Source of the DNA: Cinnamomum chago
Lineage: Eukaryota; Streptophyta; Magnoliopsida; Laurales; Lauraceae
Assembly (NCBI GenBank): GCA_038049695.1
Contig: CP142452.1
Span: forward strand, 28,632,501-28,696,500
Reading direction: 5' to 3'
DNA length: 64,000 nt
This document shows positions 1 through 9,113 of this stretch, piece after piece. The notes under the pieces were generated by a model, which saw nothing but the letters and a program-made list of their open reading frames with translations, ran no database searches and was not told the DNA's origin. The stretch's first letter is position 1. Each line of letters begins with the position of its first letter. The position numbers were made by a program, and so were the translations under genes.

Positions 1-664
1 TAGTTCGAATTTTGTATGCAAGAAATATATCCCTGATAGTAGCCATAATCATCAATAAAAGTAACACAATATTTATAATGAGAATATAAAATGGTAGGTG
101 CATTACCCTGAGCATCGATATAAACCCCCCCCCCCCCCCGACCTCCTGAGAAATTATGCCACGAAATAAAGAAAATATAGGCTCATTCCTACCAGATTAA
201 TGATCATTGCACAATACTTTCAGTCGAAGAAAATGATAAGAGTGCAGTTATTATTGACCAATTGTCTCACAGAGTTAATGTTGGCAGGTAGACAAAAAGA
301 AGGTAGCAAAAATGCATGATAAGGAGACAATGGACGTTGATGTCACCAATAGCTGTGATACGAAGATGTTTTCCATCAGCAATGTGGGCTTGTAATTGTC
401 CAAATTGCATTTCTTGAGATACCATGCCAAAGCCTGTTAGAATAAATAACAAGACTTTTCATTTGAATTGGGTGAACTTCTGGAAGGTGAGCTTCCCTTG
501 TATTTATATAATTGTAAATCGATTACAGCCCTGTGAATCCCTCTTAATTGGGGCAATTAATTTCTAGCTAATTGATTCTGTGAGATCATTATTAAAGTTC
601 ATTACAGTGTATTGAAATGAGTGGATTCCTCAAGTATGGTAGCCTGCATGAGTGTCTTATTAGG
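1..664 (-). pseudogene. Degenerate Ty1/copia remnant, copy A (integrase scrap, PBS, 5' LTR)
   Basis: This is the copy A counterpart of the right end of the copia remnant at 20,280-23,816. Bases 1-120 correspond to the integrase-core scrap. A 15-base poly-C run (125-139) follows. Most of gag and protease is missing. A primer-binding site is visible on the minus strand at 413-424 (TGGTATCTCAAG, a variant of the initiator-Met tRNA site), and an LTR of about 240 bp follows at 425-664. No usable reading frame remains. Confidence 0.75.
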
Positions 665-881
665 TACATGCTGTATAATACAAGGTGTTTGAGTTGGAAA
701 TATGAAAACATATGATTTGTAGATCTTAGCAAGAACTAAACGGTGCTCAACCGATAAATATCCACAGTTTTTCAGTTTTAATATTCAATCTATATAGTTC
801 ACTTATCTTTAATCAAATCATTAATCAAATCATATAATTATTGTATTAGATAATTCCATTGATGAATGAATGTTCATTTTC

Positions 882-1044
882 AACCAATGAGTGGTAGATC
901 GGTTGGCCAATGAATCTGCGTTTCAGGATTCGGAGAGGTTTTGTATTTGACACCTACTTGTCTTGGTCACCTCGCGTAGTTTTACTTGAGCCAGCTCTTG
1001 GGCTGTGCTGGGTGGGAGATACCATGAGTTATAAAAAAAAAAAG
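882..1044 (+). mobile_element. tRNA-derived SINE, copy A
   Basis: A pol III A-box-like TAGATCGGTTGG (895-906) and a degenerate B-box (943-954) lie in a ~163-bp unit ending in a run of A (to 1,042). The flanks GTTCATTTTC and GTTTATTTTC look like a slightly decayed target duplication. The head and tail match the longer SINE at 22,785-23,036, which has an extra internal segment. Copy B carries the same insertion at 24,021-24,187. Confidence 0.75.
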
Positions 1045-1097
1045 GTTTATTTTCGTTGGTAATCAACTCAATATGCTAATCAGTCGAGCCAGTCTCA

Positions 1098-1625
1098 ATC
1101 AGGGCTGGCAAATGGGACAGTTATTTTATTTTTTGGCCTACAAGTTGAAGTTCAACCTGTATCTGTCTCGTTTTTAATATGGATCAGGTAACTACAATCC
1201 ACATGTGATGCATGTCAACTGACCTGACTTACATGACCCTCATCCAAGGTGGGTCAACCCATTTAACCTGACCTGACTGGACCCTAACCAACTTGTGGAA
1301 GTTTAGCACAAGCTCAATTCATAAGTTAGCAGGCTTGGCCCAAGCTCAATTCGATTTTAAGTTAAAGTTATGTCTTAGTCGTTTGCCAAGAAAAATGAAA
1401 AAAAAAAAAAAAACCCAACTTTACAAAAATATTAAACCATCGAACCGTATGAATCTGTTTAAATGTGGTTTGACCCTAACCCGACGTTTTAAGTAGATTA
1501 TGGGAGACCTAATCCCTTTTAAGTGGGTTATGTGGATATGCTGTGGGTCAGACCCATCTCAAACGTGACTGACCTGTGTAAGGAAATGGGTCAGGTTATG
1601 AAGGTTAAATTTGCGGCGTTGTTGT
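1098..1625. mobile_element. hAT-like non-autonomous element (tentative)
   Basis: The left end CAGGGCTGGCAAATGGG resembles common plant hAT termini. The body is rich in short subterminal motifs such as CCTGACCTGAC and GGGTCAACCC. A possible inverted right end (CAACGCCGCAAATTTAACC on the minus strand) lies near 1,625. The R2 repeat at 13,447-13,650 keeps only the right part. I found no clean 8-bp TSD, so the boundaries are provisional. Confidence 0.4.
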
Positions 1626-1699
1626 GGGTTGTTGGGTCACCTTGGCTTCATTTTGGTGACAACGTGCTGCTGTGCTGGATCAATCACGCCCTTGATGAT

Positions 1700-1937
1700 T
1701 ATTGTTTGTCTTAACCCACTGTTTCCTAGACCCCAAATAAAGGGCTTGGTCGTTCCATTTAGAGGTGTTTGTTCCCTAAAAATGGCACACTAGTACAAAT
1801 CCTCTGTGATCTGGATCTTGACCATACCAATGAGTACAGCCCATGAGGCACATGAGGCAAATAGTACGATCTAAATTTATTATCAGGCTGTTTGTTTGCG
1901 GGAATGAAATTCTAAAGCGATCTAAGAAATTTATTTA
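1700..1937. other. R1 sequence without recognisable features
   Basis: This is anonymous non-coding sequence shared with 13,740-13,977 and 33,930-34,172. It ends in ATTTATTTA, the target duplicated by the MULE-like insertion. Confidence 0.6.
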
Positions 1938-2129
1938 GGGGCATTCGGGGAAGGGTCACCGAACATTTCACTTTATTGCCTTAGATCCACAATTCTTTTC
2001 TATAGTGTGATAGGTCATTTTTTTTTTTAAATTTTAAGACCTAAAATGTCTCATTTACCCTTTTTTCAAAATCATATCCCACGATTAGTGAGATATGCCA
2101 TTAATAATGGTCAACTACCATTTGATTAG

Positions 2130-3130
2130 CCAAATAAATTTTAAAAGATCCAAATAGATTTCAAAAGACAAAAATAAATTTCAAAAGACGTAAATAAAAT
2201 TAAAAAACAAAAATAAATTCTAAAAAACACAAAAAAATTTAAAAAAATACAAATAAATTCGAAAGAAAGCAAGTAAATTTCGAAAAACATAAAAATTTCA
2301 AAAACCGCAATAAATTTCAAAAGAACATAGAGAAATTTAAAAAGACACAAATAAATTTCAAAAGATCCAAATAAACTTTAAAAAATATAAATAAATTTCA
2401 AAAGATGAAAATCAATTTAAAAAGATGCAAATAAATTTCAAAAGATTCAAATAAATTTTAAAAAATATCAATAAATTTCAAAAGAAGAAAATCAACTTCA
2501 AAAGATCCAAATATATTTCAAAAGATCCAAATAAATTTCAAAAAATGTAAATAAATTTCAAAAGATGCAAATAAATTTCAAAAGACGTAAATAACATTAA
2601 AAAACACAAATACATTTAAAAACCGCAAATACATTTGCTAAAACTAAGATAAACCAATTTTTCAAATTTCAGAAAAATTTGCCAACAACTCAAGTATTTT
2701 TGCCAAAACTCAGTTAAATTTATTTCAAAAAATGCAAATAAATTTCAAAAGAACAGCCTAAGTTTAGTTCAGAAACTCAATTAAAATTTTCCAAATAGAG
2801 ATAAATTTGTCAGAAATTCAACTATATTTTGCAGAAACTCAAATAAATTTTCCAAAAACTCAAATAGATTGTCCAGAACTCAGATAAATTTATTCCAGAA
2901 CTCAAATAAATTAGCCAAAAACTTAGATAGACTTTTTCATAATTCAGAGAAATTTATTTCAGAACTTAGATAAATTTGCGCAAAACTCAAATAAATTTGA
3001 CAAAAATGAAAAACTCAGATAAATTTGACAGAAACTCATATAAATTTGTTAAAACTCAGATAAACTTGACAAAGACGTAGATAAATTTCACAAAAACTCA
3101 GATAAATTTCATACAAACTCATATATTTGT
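2130..3130. repeat. AT-rich minisatellite array (~17-20-bp unit)
   Basis: About 1 kb of imperfect head-to-tail units. The first half is built on AAATAAATTTCAAAAGATCC-like units and the second on AACTCAGATAAATTTGCC-like units, sharing an ATAAATTT core. Open frames in either direction here come from the periodic sequence, not from a gene. Copy B retains only the second half (24,607-25,110). Confidence 0.85.
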
Positions 3131-3139
3131 AAAAAACGA

Positions 3140-3774
3140 TATAACAGCCCTGCTGCCTTCCTTCTCTAGTGATGGCGCAGCACCGTCGACTACGTTCGGT
3201 AACAATAAAAAAACTACAGTGGCGGCCACAACGAGATTGGCAGGCCTTTTTCTTTCTCAACCGATCCAACCCCCATCATAACCTAATCAAACCCATCAGC
3301 GCATGCAAACAACCTAGAGAAAGGCAAGGCCGCCGCCGTCGACTCCATGTCCTGTAACAAATTTCTGCAGCCTTTGTTTCTGGGTTTCTACGTGGATCAA
3401 GTCAACCTGATCTGACAAGAACTCGAACCTGGAACTGATACAGAACCCAGGCCTAGAAGACCTGTTTTCTTTTTCTTTTTCGTTCCTTCCGGTTTTGCAA
3501 CAGGGAAGACATCGTTGTCTTCTCCTTATCTGATGGAGCAGGACCGGTGAAGGGAGGCGGAGCGGCAACGCGTGGCTTTGGCGACGACAGAAGTCTTTTT
3601 CTTTAGCGTGCGATGTGGGGTCCACCGAAAACAAGAAAACCAACCCAAATCGTTGCTTTTCTTTTGCTACAATTTTTTTGATCATGTGCGCACACTGAAT
3701 CATTGATTCTTCTCTTCTTCGACCAAAGAAACCAGATTTCTCTTGTTCGTCTTCTGCATTGACAATGGCAAGAT
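3140..3774. other. GC-rich gene-like segment inside the MULE-like element
   Basis: Base composition rises sharply relative to the array next to it. On the minus strand a frame of 158 codons (3,790-3,314) has a similar, also open, counterpart in copy B (25,773-25,372, 133 codons), sharing the stretches FFGRRREES and RQRCLPCC. Arginine- and serine-rich low-complexity content and no recognised domain make real coding doubtful. It may be a captured host-gene 5' region (Pack-MULE-like) or simply terminal element sequence. Confidence 0.35.
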
Positions 3775-4071
3775 CCCAATGAAAGTCCAAGACAGAATCC
3801 TAGAGGGGAGGGGGGGACATTCCCCTCAGAGTCCTTTTCTGTGGTAGTGGGAGGAGGATAGCCATTTTCTATGATGTTCCACACATCTAAGCTTTGGGAT
3901 TATAAAAACACTTGCATTCTAATTTTCCAATAACGATAGTGTGTTCCATTAAACAAAGGAGGCTATTGGTGGCATTGCCTTCACCCAAATGAGTTTGCAT
4001 GGTGGCAACAAAAGAAAAACACTCACTATGATTCTAACTCTAGGTGGTTAAACCAAAACAAGAGCAACCTT

Positions 4072-4083
4072 GCTCTGATACTA
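4072..4083 (-). promoter_or_regulatory. Primer-binding site (initiator-Met tRNA type)
   Basis: The minus strand reads TAGTATCAGAGC, one base from the canonical TGGTATCAGAGC, two bases inside the LTR end. This fixes the minus orientation and shows that the LTR on its right is the 5' LTR. Confidence 0.8.
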
Positions 4084-4085
4084 AT

Positions 4086-5771
4086 TGAAAGTTCAAGACC
4101 GAATCCTAGAGGGGCCCGCGGGGGGGGGGGGGTGTGAGCTCTAAAAACCTAGACCAATTTGAATTCTTTTAACTTTTAGGTCAATCAAGCTTTGATGAAG
4201 ATTAATTATCTTGTGATAGAAAGGTGTCTCTAAGATAAACATACACAATGGATGACCAACTACAATCTTCATTCAACCATAAGTACAACATTCATATAAA
4301 GAAAGTAAAAGATCAATCACCATAATACGCATACTATAGTGGTTCGGCCAAATTGCCTACATCCACTCCCGGTACACTTACCGGATTTCACTGACTCAAT
4401 TAAGGTTTAGGATCACCTCAAACCTTACAAATTCATCACTATGCTTTTCAAAGCTAAGCATAAACCTTTACAACATCAATTATGCTTTTCAAGGCTAAGC
4501 ACCAACCTTAACAATAAGATGATTTTCTCTTAAGAAAAATATTGCCTATGAATGCATGGATTAAGAGAACAATGTAAGTGCAATGGAGTGCCTCTAAATA
4601 GGCTAAATAGAAAGTGAAAACTCAACTTCTAGAAGCATGCATATGAATGACAAAGTCTATGAATAATGCATGTACTAGAAATAACTCTTTCTCTTTTAAA
4701 AAGATGAAACTTTGATTGATGCAAAGATGATAATCATATGTTTGAGAAAGAGTTGTTTGTCTAACACATGAATTTAATAAAGTGAGCTAACTTGTTCTTA
4801 AAGAAGATAAACTTAAGTCTAACAAGTTAGTTTTGAGACAAGAAGACAATTTCATGTGAAACAAAAACTATATGTTGGATTCATAATGCTATGAGATTTT
4901 TAAAGTTCCAAGCATGTTATGAAAGACAACACTTCAATAGAAAAACATCTATTAAATCATGCATTGAAGAAAATCAAAGATAATGAAACAAAACATGATT
5001 TTAAAGGACTTAGGATAAAGGAAGCGCACCCATTTTGAAGATCAAAGATTGAATCAATTGAATGGCTTCATAATCCCTTCAAAGATGCTCTAGAAAAGTT
5101 GTAAGTCTTTGGCCTCAAAAGTCCTTGAAAGTTCAGCAACTTTTTCCAAACAAAAAGCCACTTTTTATAAAGAAAAAGTTCCTAACGGCTAGTGTCCGGT
5201 TGACTTGGTACAGGGCCGGGTCGACCGGGTACACACAACGGCTAGAAAAATGACCGTTGGTGCTCAAAATCCCTGTCGACCCGTAGTGTGCCCGGTCGAC
5301 CGGGTCCCTTGGCCAGGTCGACTGGCCACACAGGCAGGTTGACCTGAAGAGTGCCCAGAAATCCTAAATTTTAAGAAACTTGCAACTAAAAGGGCATCTT
5401 TCCAAGGGACTTTGAGACACATTTCTCAAGCATGAATTCATGATTGAAAAATGATGAAAATTGAATTTCTATAGTCATGAAAACTCCAAATCAAAATAAT
5501 GATTTTAAAGATAGAAGCTTTGGAAAGCTTGAATGATTTTTGAACTTAAAGGATTTAAACACTTAGAGGCTTGAAAATCTGAAATCAAAACTCCATGATC
5601 TTAAGATACAAAACTAATTTGAAAACCATGCATAATCATAAGATAAAAACAAAGATTATGAAAGAGAAATATGCATGAAGATCCTAAGAATAATACCATG
5701 AATGAATGAGAGGTCAAGCTTAAGAAAATGAATGCATCCTATCAAATTGCAACAAAACAAAAACTCTAACA
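4086..5771 (-). repeat. Complete 1,686-bp LTR of the nested element
   Basis: It starts directly after the PBS and ends at the TSD. Near its start is a 13-base G run (4,120-4,132). At 5,195-5,345 there is a cluster of GGTCGAC-type palindromic motifs at 20-40-bp spacing. The shadow reading frames within it are not supported as genes. Confidence 0.8.
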
Positions 5772-5776
5772 CCCAA

Positions 5777-6338
5777 CTCCCTTCGTTTTTCCTTCCTAGG
5801 CGATGGCAGGTTCACCTTTGTTTTTTTGATTTCCGTGCTTTCGGCAATGGTCGATCCTAACAACAGCAAGTCCGGATCCTCGTGCTTCTTTTTCTTCTCT
5901 GGCAATTATTAGTCCAGGCAATCAAACCCGAACAAGAGAAAACCAACAAAGATCTTCTCTGTTTTCTCTACAATAGAAAAAGGGCGCCGCCCTTCTCCTT
6001 TGTGTGGCCTACCGAGATCAAAACCGATCTCCTTTTGCAACTACAAATGGCGCAGCAACATGCAAGGATCGACGATCTTCTTTTGAAGGGGGTTCTCCGA
6101 GACAAAGAATGAGAGAGAAGAATGATGACGGAGAATGGAAGATTTAAAAATTTTAAATTCAAAATTTTATGCCAAAACAGTTGAAAGGGTAAATCAGTCA
6201 TGTCAATATCTGATGTGGCATTTTTAGGGACCTCTCGTCGAAATATGTCCAGCTGTATGGACTACAGGGCTTAAAGGAAAAGTTGATGGACTGGAGGCCT
6301 TACAAGACCTCCATGAGGGACCTTTCGCTAATTTACTT
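5777..6338. other. Right part of the MULE-like element
   Basis: This segment resumes after the nested LTR element and matches 25,750-26,312 in copy B. It contains a GC-rich block (5,777-6,120) and a terminal ~200 bp with TTTACCCTTT and AGGTCCC motifs. No domain was recognised in any frame. Confidence 0.5.
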
Positions 6339-6493
6339 ATTTATTTATGATAGTAGCTAGAATTGAAGAAACAATGGTGAAGATCCATAAATGGCCATAA
6401 ATGTTCTTGCCTCTATTGGAAAATGAATTAAAGAGTGATGGAAAATGGATGCTCAGTGATCACCCTAGTAAACTAAATATAAGAAAAGTGAGA

Positions 6494-6495
<2 letters not shown>

Positions 6496-6531
<36 letters not shown>
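6496..6531. repeat. (CT)n microsatellite
   Basis: An uninterrupted CT run. Homologous runs occur in all four R copies (near 14,090-14,124, 26,470-26,487 and 34,512-34,547) at different lengths. Confidence 0.95.
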
Positions 6532-6534
<3 letters not shown>

Positions 6535-6967
6535 CCATGACTAAAGGGGTCGTTTATGCTCGATTTATAATGTTCATTTATGAACACCATTTTGATAAAA
6601 ATATCTAGAGCGCAAAAATAAAAAAAAAACCCCCCTTACATGTCATGGCAATACAATTTTGTTTCGGACTTGCTTGAAAATCATGCTTGGAATTGTCTTT
6701 TAGTTGCTTAAGCATAGTTGGGACAAGGCTTTGATGATGATAATGGTGAAGATGAATTATCCTCTTTCACAATCTGCATTAAGATTCCATTCAGTGATCT
6801 CATAAAGGGAGCATAGGGGGTTGATCACACTCACAGCATGGGCTCACTCGAAAGTCCAAACAGTGGTTACACATATAAGCCATAGCTAAGAATCTTATAA
6901 TATTAAACTAAAGTAGCGGTTGAATTGGGTGTAATACTTGTGAATGAAGTTGAATCCTTTATGGGTA

Positions 6968-7466
6968 AAAAGAAAAAAAAAGGGAAAATTGTCTAACCAA
7001 CCAAATCGAATTGAACCGGCAGTTAATAACCATGTTTCACGATTCGGTTACAGTTACATTTATTAAAATCGAAAAACCATGCTTCACGGTTTGGTTATTG
7101 TTTTCAGTCTCGACTCACTGTTATTAACCAAACTGAACTGTTACACTAATAAAAAATACTAAAGGGCCAAGATGTTTTGTAGTATCATTTTAGACTTTTA
7201 GTTGCGGTTATTTTGTGAGAAATGATAATGTTGTTTCATTTAGTATGTGAAAATATATGGTTGTTTTGCATACAGAGTCAAAATGGCAAAAAAAAATATT
7301 TTTTTAAATGACAATTAACTGTAACCAAACCGTCTGATACGGTTAACCGCGGCTCGATTTTTTAAGGATTTTTTAGGGTATTGTTATTTTTTTTTAAAAC
7401 TGAAAATCGTAAAATATGGTTCGTTAACGGTTTTTCCAAAACAAATGGTTAACCGAACCGTTACAC
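6968..7466. mobile_element. Non-autonomous DNA element with CGGTTAACCG-type repeats (probably hAT-like)
   Basis: About 500 bp present in R1 but absent from R2, where TATGGGTGAATCTG runs straight into AATTATCTAC (15,205-15,225). It is rich in CGGTTA/TAACCG/AACCGAACCG motifs in both orientations, the subterminal-repeat style of plant hAT elements. Copy B has it at about 26,921-27,398, its right end replaced by a LINE. No exact TSD was identified. Confidence 0.5.
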
Positions 7467-7671
7467 CTCTTAATTATCTACATTTCTAGTCATCCATGAA
7501 ATTCAACCGACCATTTCATGTCCTTGTAAAGATGGCTAGAAATACCCAATGTGAATCCTTGGTAGAGTACCTTAATTAGATGAAGTGACGACAGGTAACT
7601 ACAGACAAATAAGTTCGAGTTGAATGTTTTTATGGGAGAGTATCATCATAGATAGAAGTAAAGATGTGAAA

Positions 7672-7911
7672 TCAACCTTGTCCGCTCAAGTTCTTATATC
7701 ATATGGCTAAAAATATTCAATGAAAAAGATGCTTAACGTGAAGATTCCTGGAAGAAAGGAGGAACCTCATAAACATGCCTAGTAGACCATTCAACCTTGT
7801 CCGCTCAAGTTCTTATATCATATGGCTAAAATTATTCAATGAAAAAGATGCTTAATGTGAAGATTCCTGAAAGAAAGGAGGGACCTTATAAACATGCCTA
7901 GTAGACCATTT
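7672..7911. repeat. Tandem duplication, 119-bp period
   Basis: The unit beginning TCAACCTTGTCCGCTCAAG occurs at 7,672 and again at 7,791 with few differences. R2 has only one copy, so this arose after the R1/R2 split. Confidence 0.9.
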
Positions 7912-7957
7912 TTGTGCCATGAGAAGAGATCTTTCCCTGCTCAAAGAAATATATATA

Positions 7958-8328
7958 GAGATTTGATCTAGTGAGAACTGTTCTCACGGAGACTCCGTGA
8001 GAACTTTTTTGTGGGGCCCATTGGGGGTCCCATTTTGGGATGGAACCGATGGGGATTGAGAGATCTATATGGGACCACCCCGAATATCAAGTTTGGCCCT
8101 AATCCCATGCTCTTAACCCCTTCATCCATGGCCGACAAGCCCAGTCCATTCATATGAGTATATAATTGATCCAACGGTCCAATTCATTCACATTGGTGCG
8201 AAACCCTGGGTGTGTGACTAACAATGGGGTCCCTATCCATTGCAAGGTTTGGATTGGGTGATAGGTGGGCCCCACCTATAGTTCTCACGTTTTGAACAAT
8301 GAGAACAGTTCTCACCTGATTATTTCCC
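7958..8328. mobile_element. MITE family M1 (GTGAGAAC palindromic ends)
   Basis: 371 bp with inverted ends: GTGAGAACTGTTCTCAC near the left, GTGAGAACTGTTCTCATT on the other strand at the right, each followed inward by a GTGGGGCCCA-type motif. Flanks read ATATATATA on both sides (7,949-7,957 and 8,329-8,337), which fits a 9-bp TSD but lies in a TA run and so is weak. The better-resolved relative at 50,178-50,559 has a non-simple 9-bp TSD. Confidence 0.75.
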
Positions 8329-8350
8329 ATATATATATATATATATATAT

Positions 8351-8490
8351 GAGGGCTGCTCTCCTACAGTGCAGCCCTCCTTAATATCAGCTGCAGGCAT
8401 ATGAAACTATACCTTCACATGCCCTACACTGCTCCCCTCACATGCCTGCAGCTGATATTAAGGAGGGCTGCAGTGTAGGGGAGCAGCCTT
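8351..8490. mobile_element. Near-palindromic foldback MITE in (TA)n
   Basis: Left arm GGCTGCTCTCCTACAGTGCA and right arm, read from the other strand, GGCTGCTCCCCTACACTGCA. The arms continue inverted through CCCTCCTTAATATCAGCTGC for about 50 bp, with a spacer of roughly 35 bp. It has (TA)n on both sides and no coding capacity. Confidence 0.8.
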
Positions 8491-8510
8491 ATATATATAT
8501 ATATATATAT

Positions 8511-8663
8511 GGGAGGTGCTCCTGTGAGAGTATCTCTCACCTTACTATTAGAGATAAAGGCGGGGGCCTTCACATTTAAGTTGTTGACATTGGATATGGA
8601 TGTGAGGGCCTCCACCTTATCTCTCATAGTAAGGTGAGAGCGTATCTCACAAGAGCACCTCCC
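8511..8663. mobile_element. MITE family M2 copy 1 (GAGAGATATCTCTC type)
   Basis: Inverted ends GGGAGGTGCTCCTGTGAGAG and, on the other strand, GGGAGGTGCTCTTGTGAGAT. The conserved centre contains TTTAAGTTGTTGACATTGG. It belongs with 8,664-8,780, 8,803-8,935, 14,224-14,374 and 34,643-34,795. Confidence 0.8.
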
Positions 8664-8780
8664 ATGAGAGATAAAGGTGGGGGCCTTCACATTTAAGTTG
8701 TTGATACTGGATATGGATATGAGGGCCCCCACTTTATCTCTCATAGTAAGGTAAGAGTGTCTCTCACAAGAACACATTCC
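8664..8780. mobile_element. MITE family M2 copy 2, partial, abutting copy 1
   Basis: It repeats the M2 centre and right arm immediately after copy 1, sharing the junction ATGAGAGATAAAGG. The outer left arm is missing. Unequal duplication of copy 1 is as likely as an independent insertion. Confidence 0.65.
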
Positions 8781-8802
8781 TATATATATATATATATTTA
8801 TA

Positions 8803-8935
8803 TATCTCACCTTATATGAGAGATAGGGGTGGAGGCCCTCATGACATTTAAGTTGTTGGCATTGGATATGGATGTGAGGCTCCCCACCCAATTTCTCATT
8901 TAAGGTGAGAGATATGTCTCATAGGAGCATCTCCT
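8803..8935. mobile_element. MITE family M2 copy 3
   Basis: Left arm CTCACCTTATATGAGAGATA, right arm AGGTGAGAGATATGTCTCAT, same centre as the other M2 copies. It sits between (TA)n runs. Confidence 0.75.
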
Positions 8936-9113
8936 ATATATATATATTCCGCCACGAGGATGATATATTAAAAACTAACAGGGTTTAAAGTTTAAAGCAT
9001 ACAAATAAAAGGCTAAACCATGGATAAGAAGAAACCTATCCTAGAGAGAGCAAAAGAGGATCATGCCTAAAATCTATATTTGGATGGAGAGCCTCCTTCC
9101 ACTTTAGGGATGT
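8936..9113. other. Short anonymous stretch ending in the hAT target
   Basis: AT-rich non-coding sequence. From about 9,027 it matches copy B from 29,223, so the copy B LINE replaced everything between about 7,455 and 9,026. The TSD AGGGATGT is at 9,106-9,113. Confidence 0.6.

Larger units (their letters stand above)
3780..5771 (-). mobile_element. Internally deleted LTR retrotransposon, copy A only
   Basis: Flanked by the 5-bp duplication CCCAA (3,775-3,779 and 5,772-5,776). Copy B has the empty site at about 25,745-25,750. Both ends carry TG...CA termini (TGAAAG... and ...TAACA). The right LTR is complete (4,086-5,771). From the left LTR only the first ~50 bp remain (TGAAAGTCCAAGACAGAATC, compare TGAAAGTTCAAGACCGAATC at 4,086). 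About 250 bp of 5' leader and a PBS lie between them. All coding sequence is gone. Confidence 0.85.
1938..6338. mobile_element. MULE-like non-autonomous element with 9-bp TSD
   Basis: The element is flanked by a perfect 9-bp duplication ATTTATTTA (1,929-1,937 and 6,339-6,347), and the unoccupied site is preserved at 13,969-13,977 (GAA-ATTTATTTA-TGATAG). A 9-bp TSD is characteristic of Mutator-like elements. The termini are only loosely inverted: GGGGAAGGGTCACCG on the left against GCGAAAGGTCCCTC from the right, both followed inward by a TTTACCCTTT motif. Content: a minisatellite (2,130-3,130), a GC-rich gene-like segment, a nested LTR derivative (3,780-5,771) and a second GC-rich segment (5,777-6,120). 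No transposase is recognisable. Class assignment is inferred from TSD length and weak TIRs. Confidence 0.7.
1316..7948. repeat. R1: older internal duplicate of the 13.4-15.7 kb segment, interrupted
   Basis: R1 matches R2 in two blocks, 1,316-1,937 and 6,339-7,948, separated by the MULE-like element. Shared landmarks, in order, are the CAATTCATAAG start, the GACCCTAACCCGACG block, the ATTTATTTA target, the (CT)n run, the heart of the GCTTTGATGATGATAATGG segment and GAGAAGAGATCTTTCC at the right end. R1 also gained the 6,968-7,466 insertion. Divergence from R2 is clearly greater than A versus B, so this duplication is the older one. Confidence 0.85.

Noticed and set aside
267..452. 61-codon frame repeated at 23,418-23,603
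   Set aside because: It lies across the PBS and LTR edge of a degenerate copia element and is present twice only because of the segmental duplication.
2141..2350. 69-codon minus-strand frame rich in Phe
   Set aside because: It is a product of the AT-rich minisatellite, whose unit lacks stops in that frame.
2130..3130. CRISPR-like regular repeat pattern
   Set aside because: Units are contiguous and imperfect with no distinct spacers, and the genome is clearly eukaryotic.
8424..8891. 155-codon minus-strand frame
   Set aside because: It runs through three MITE copies and TA repeats, and the encoded IYIYIY stretches show that it is simple sequence.
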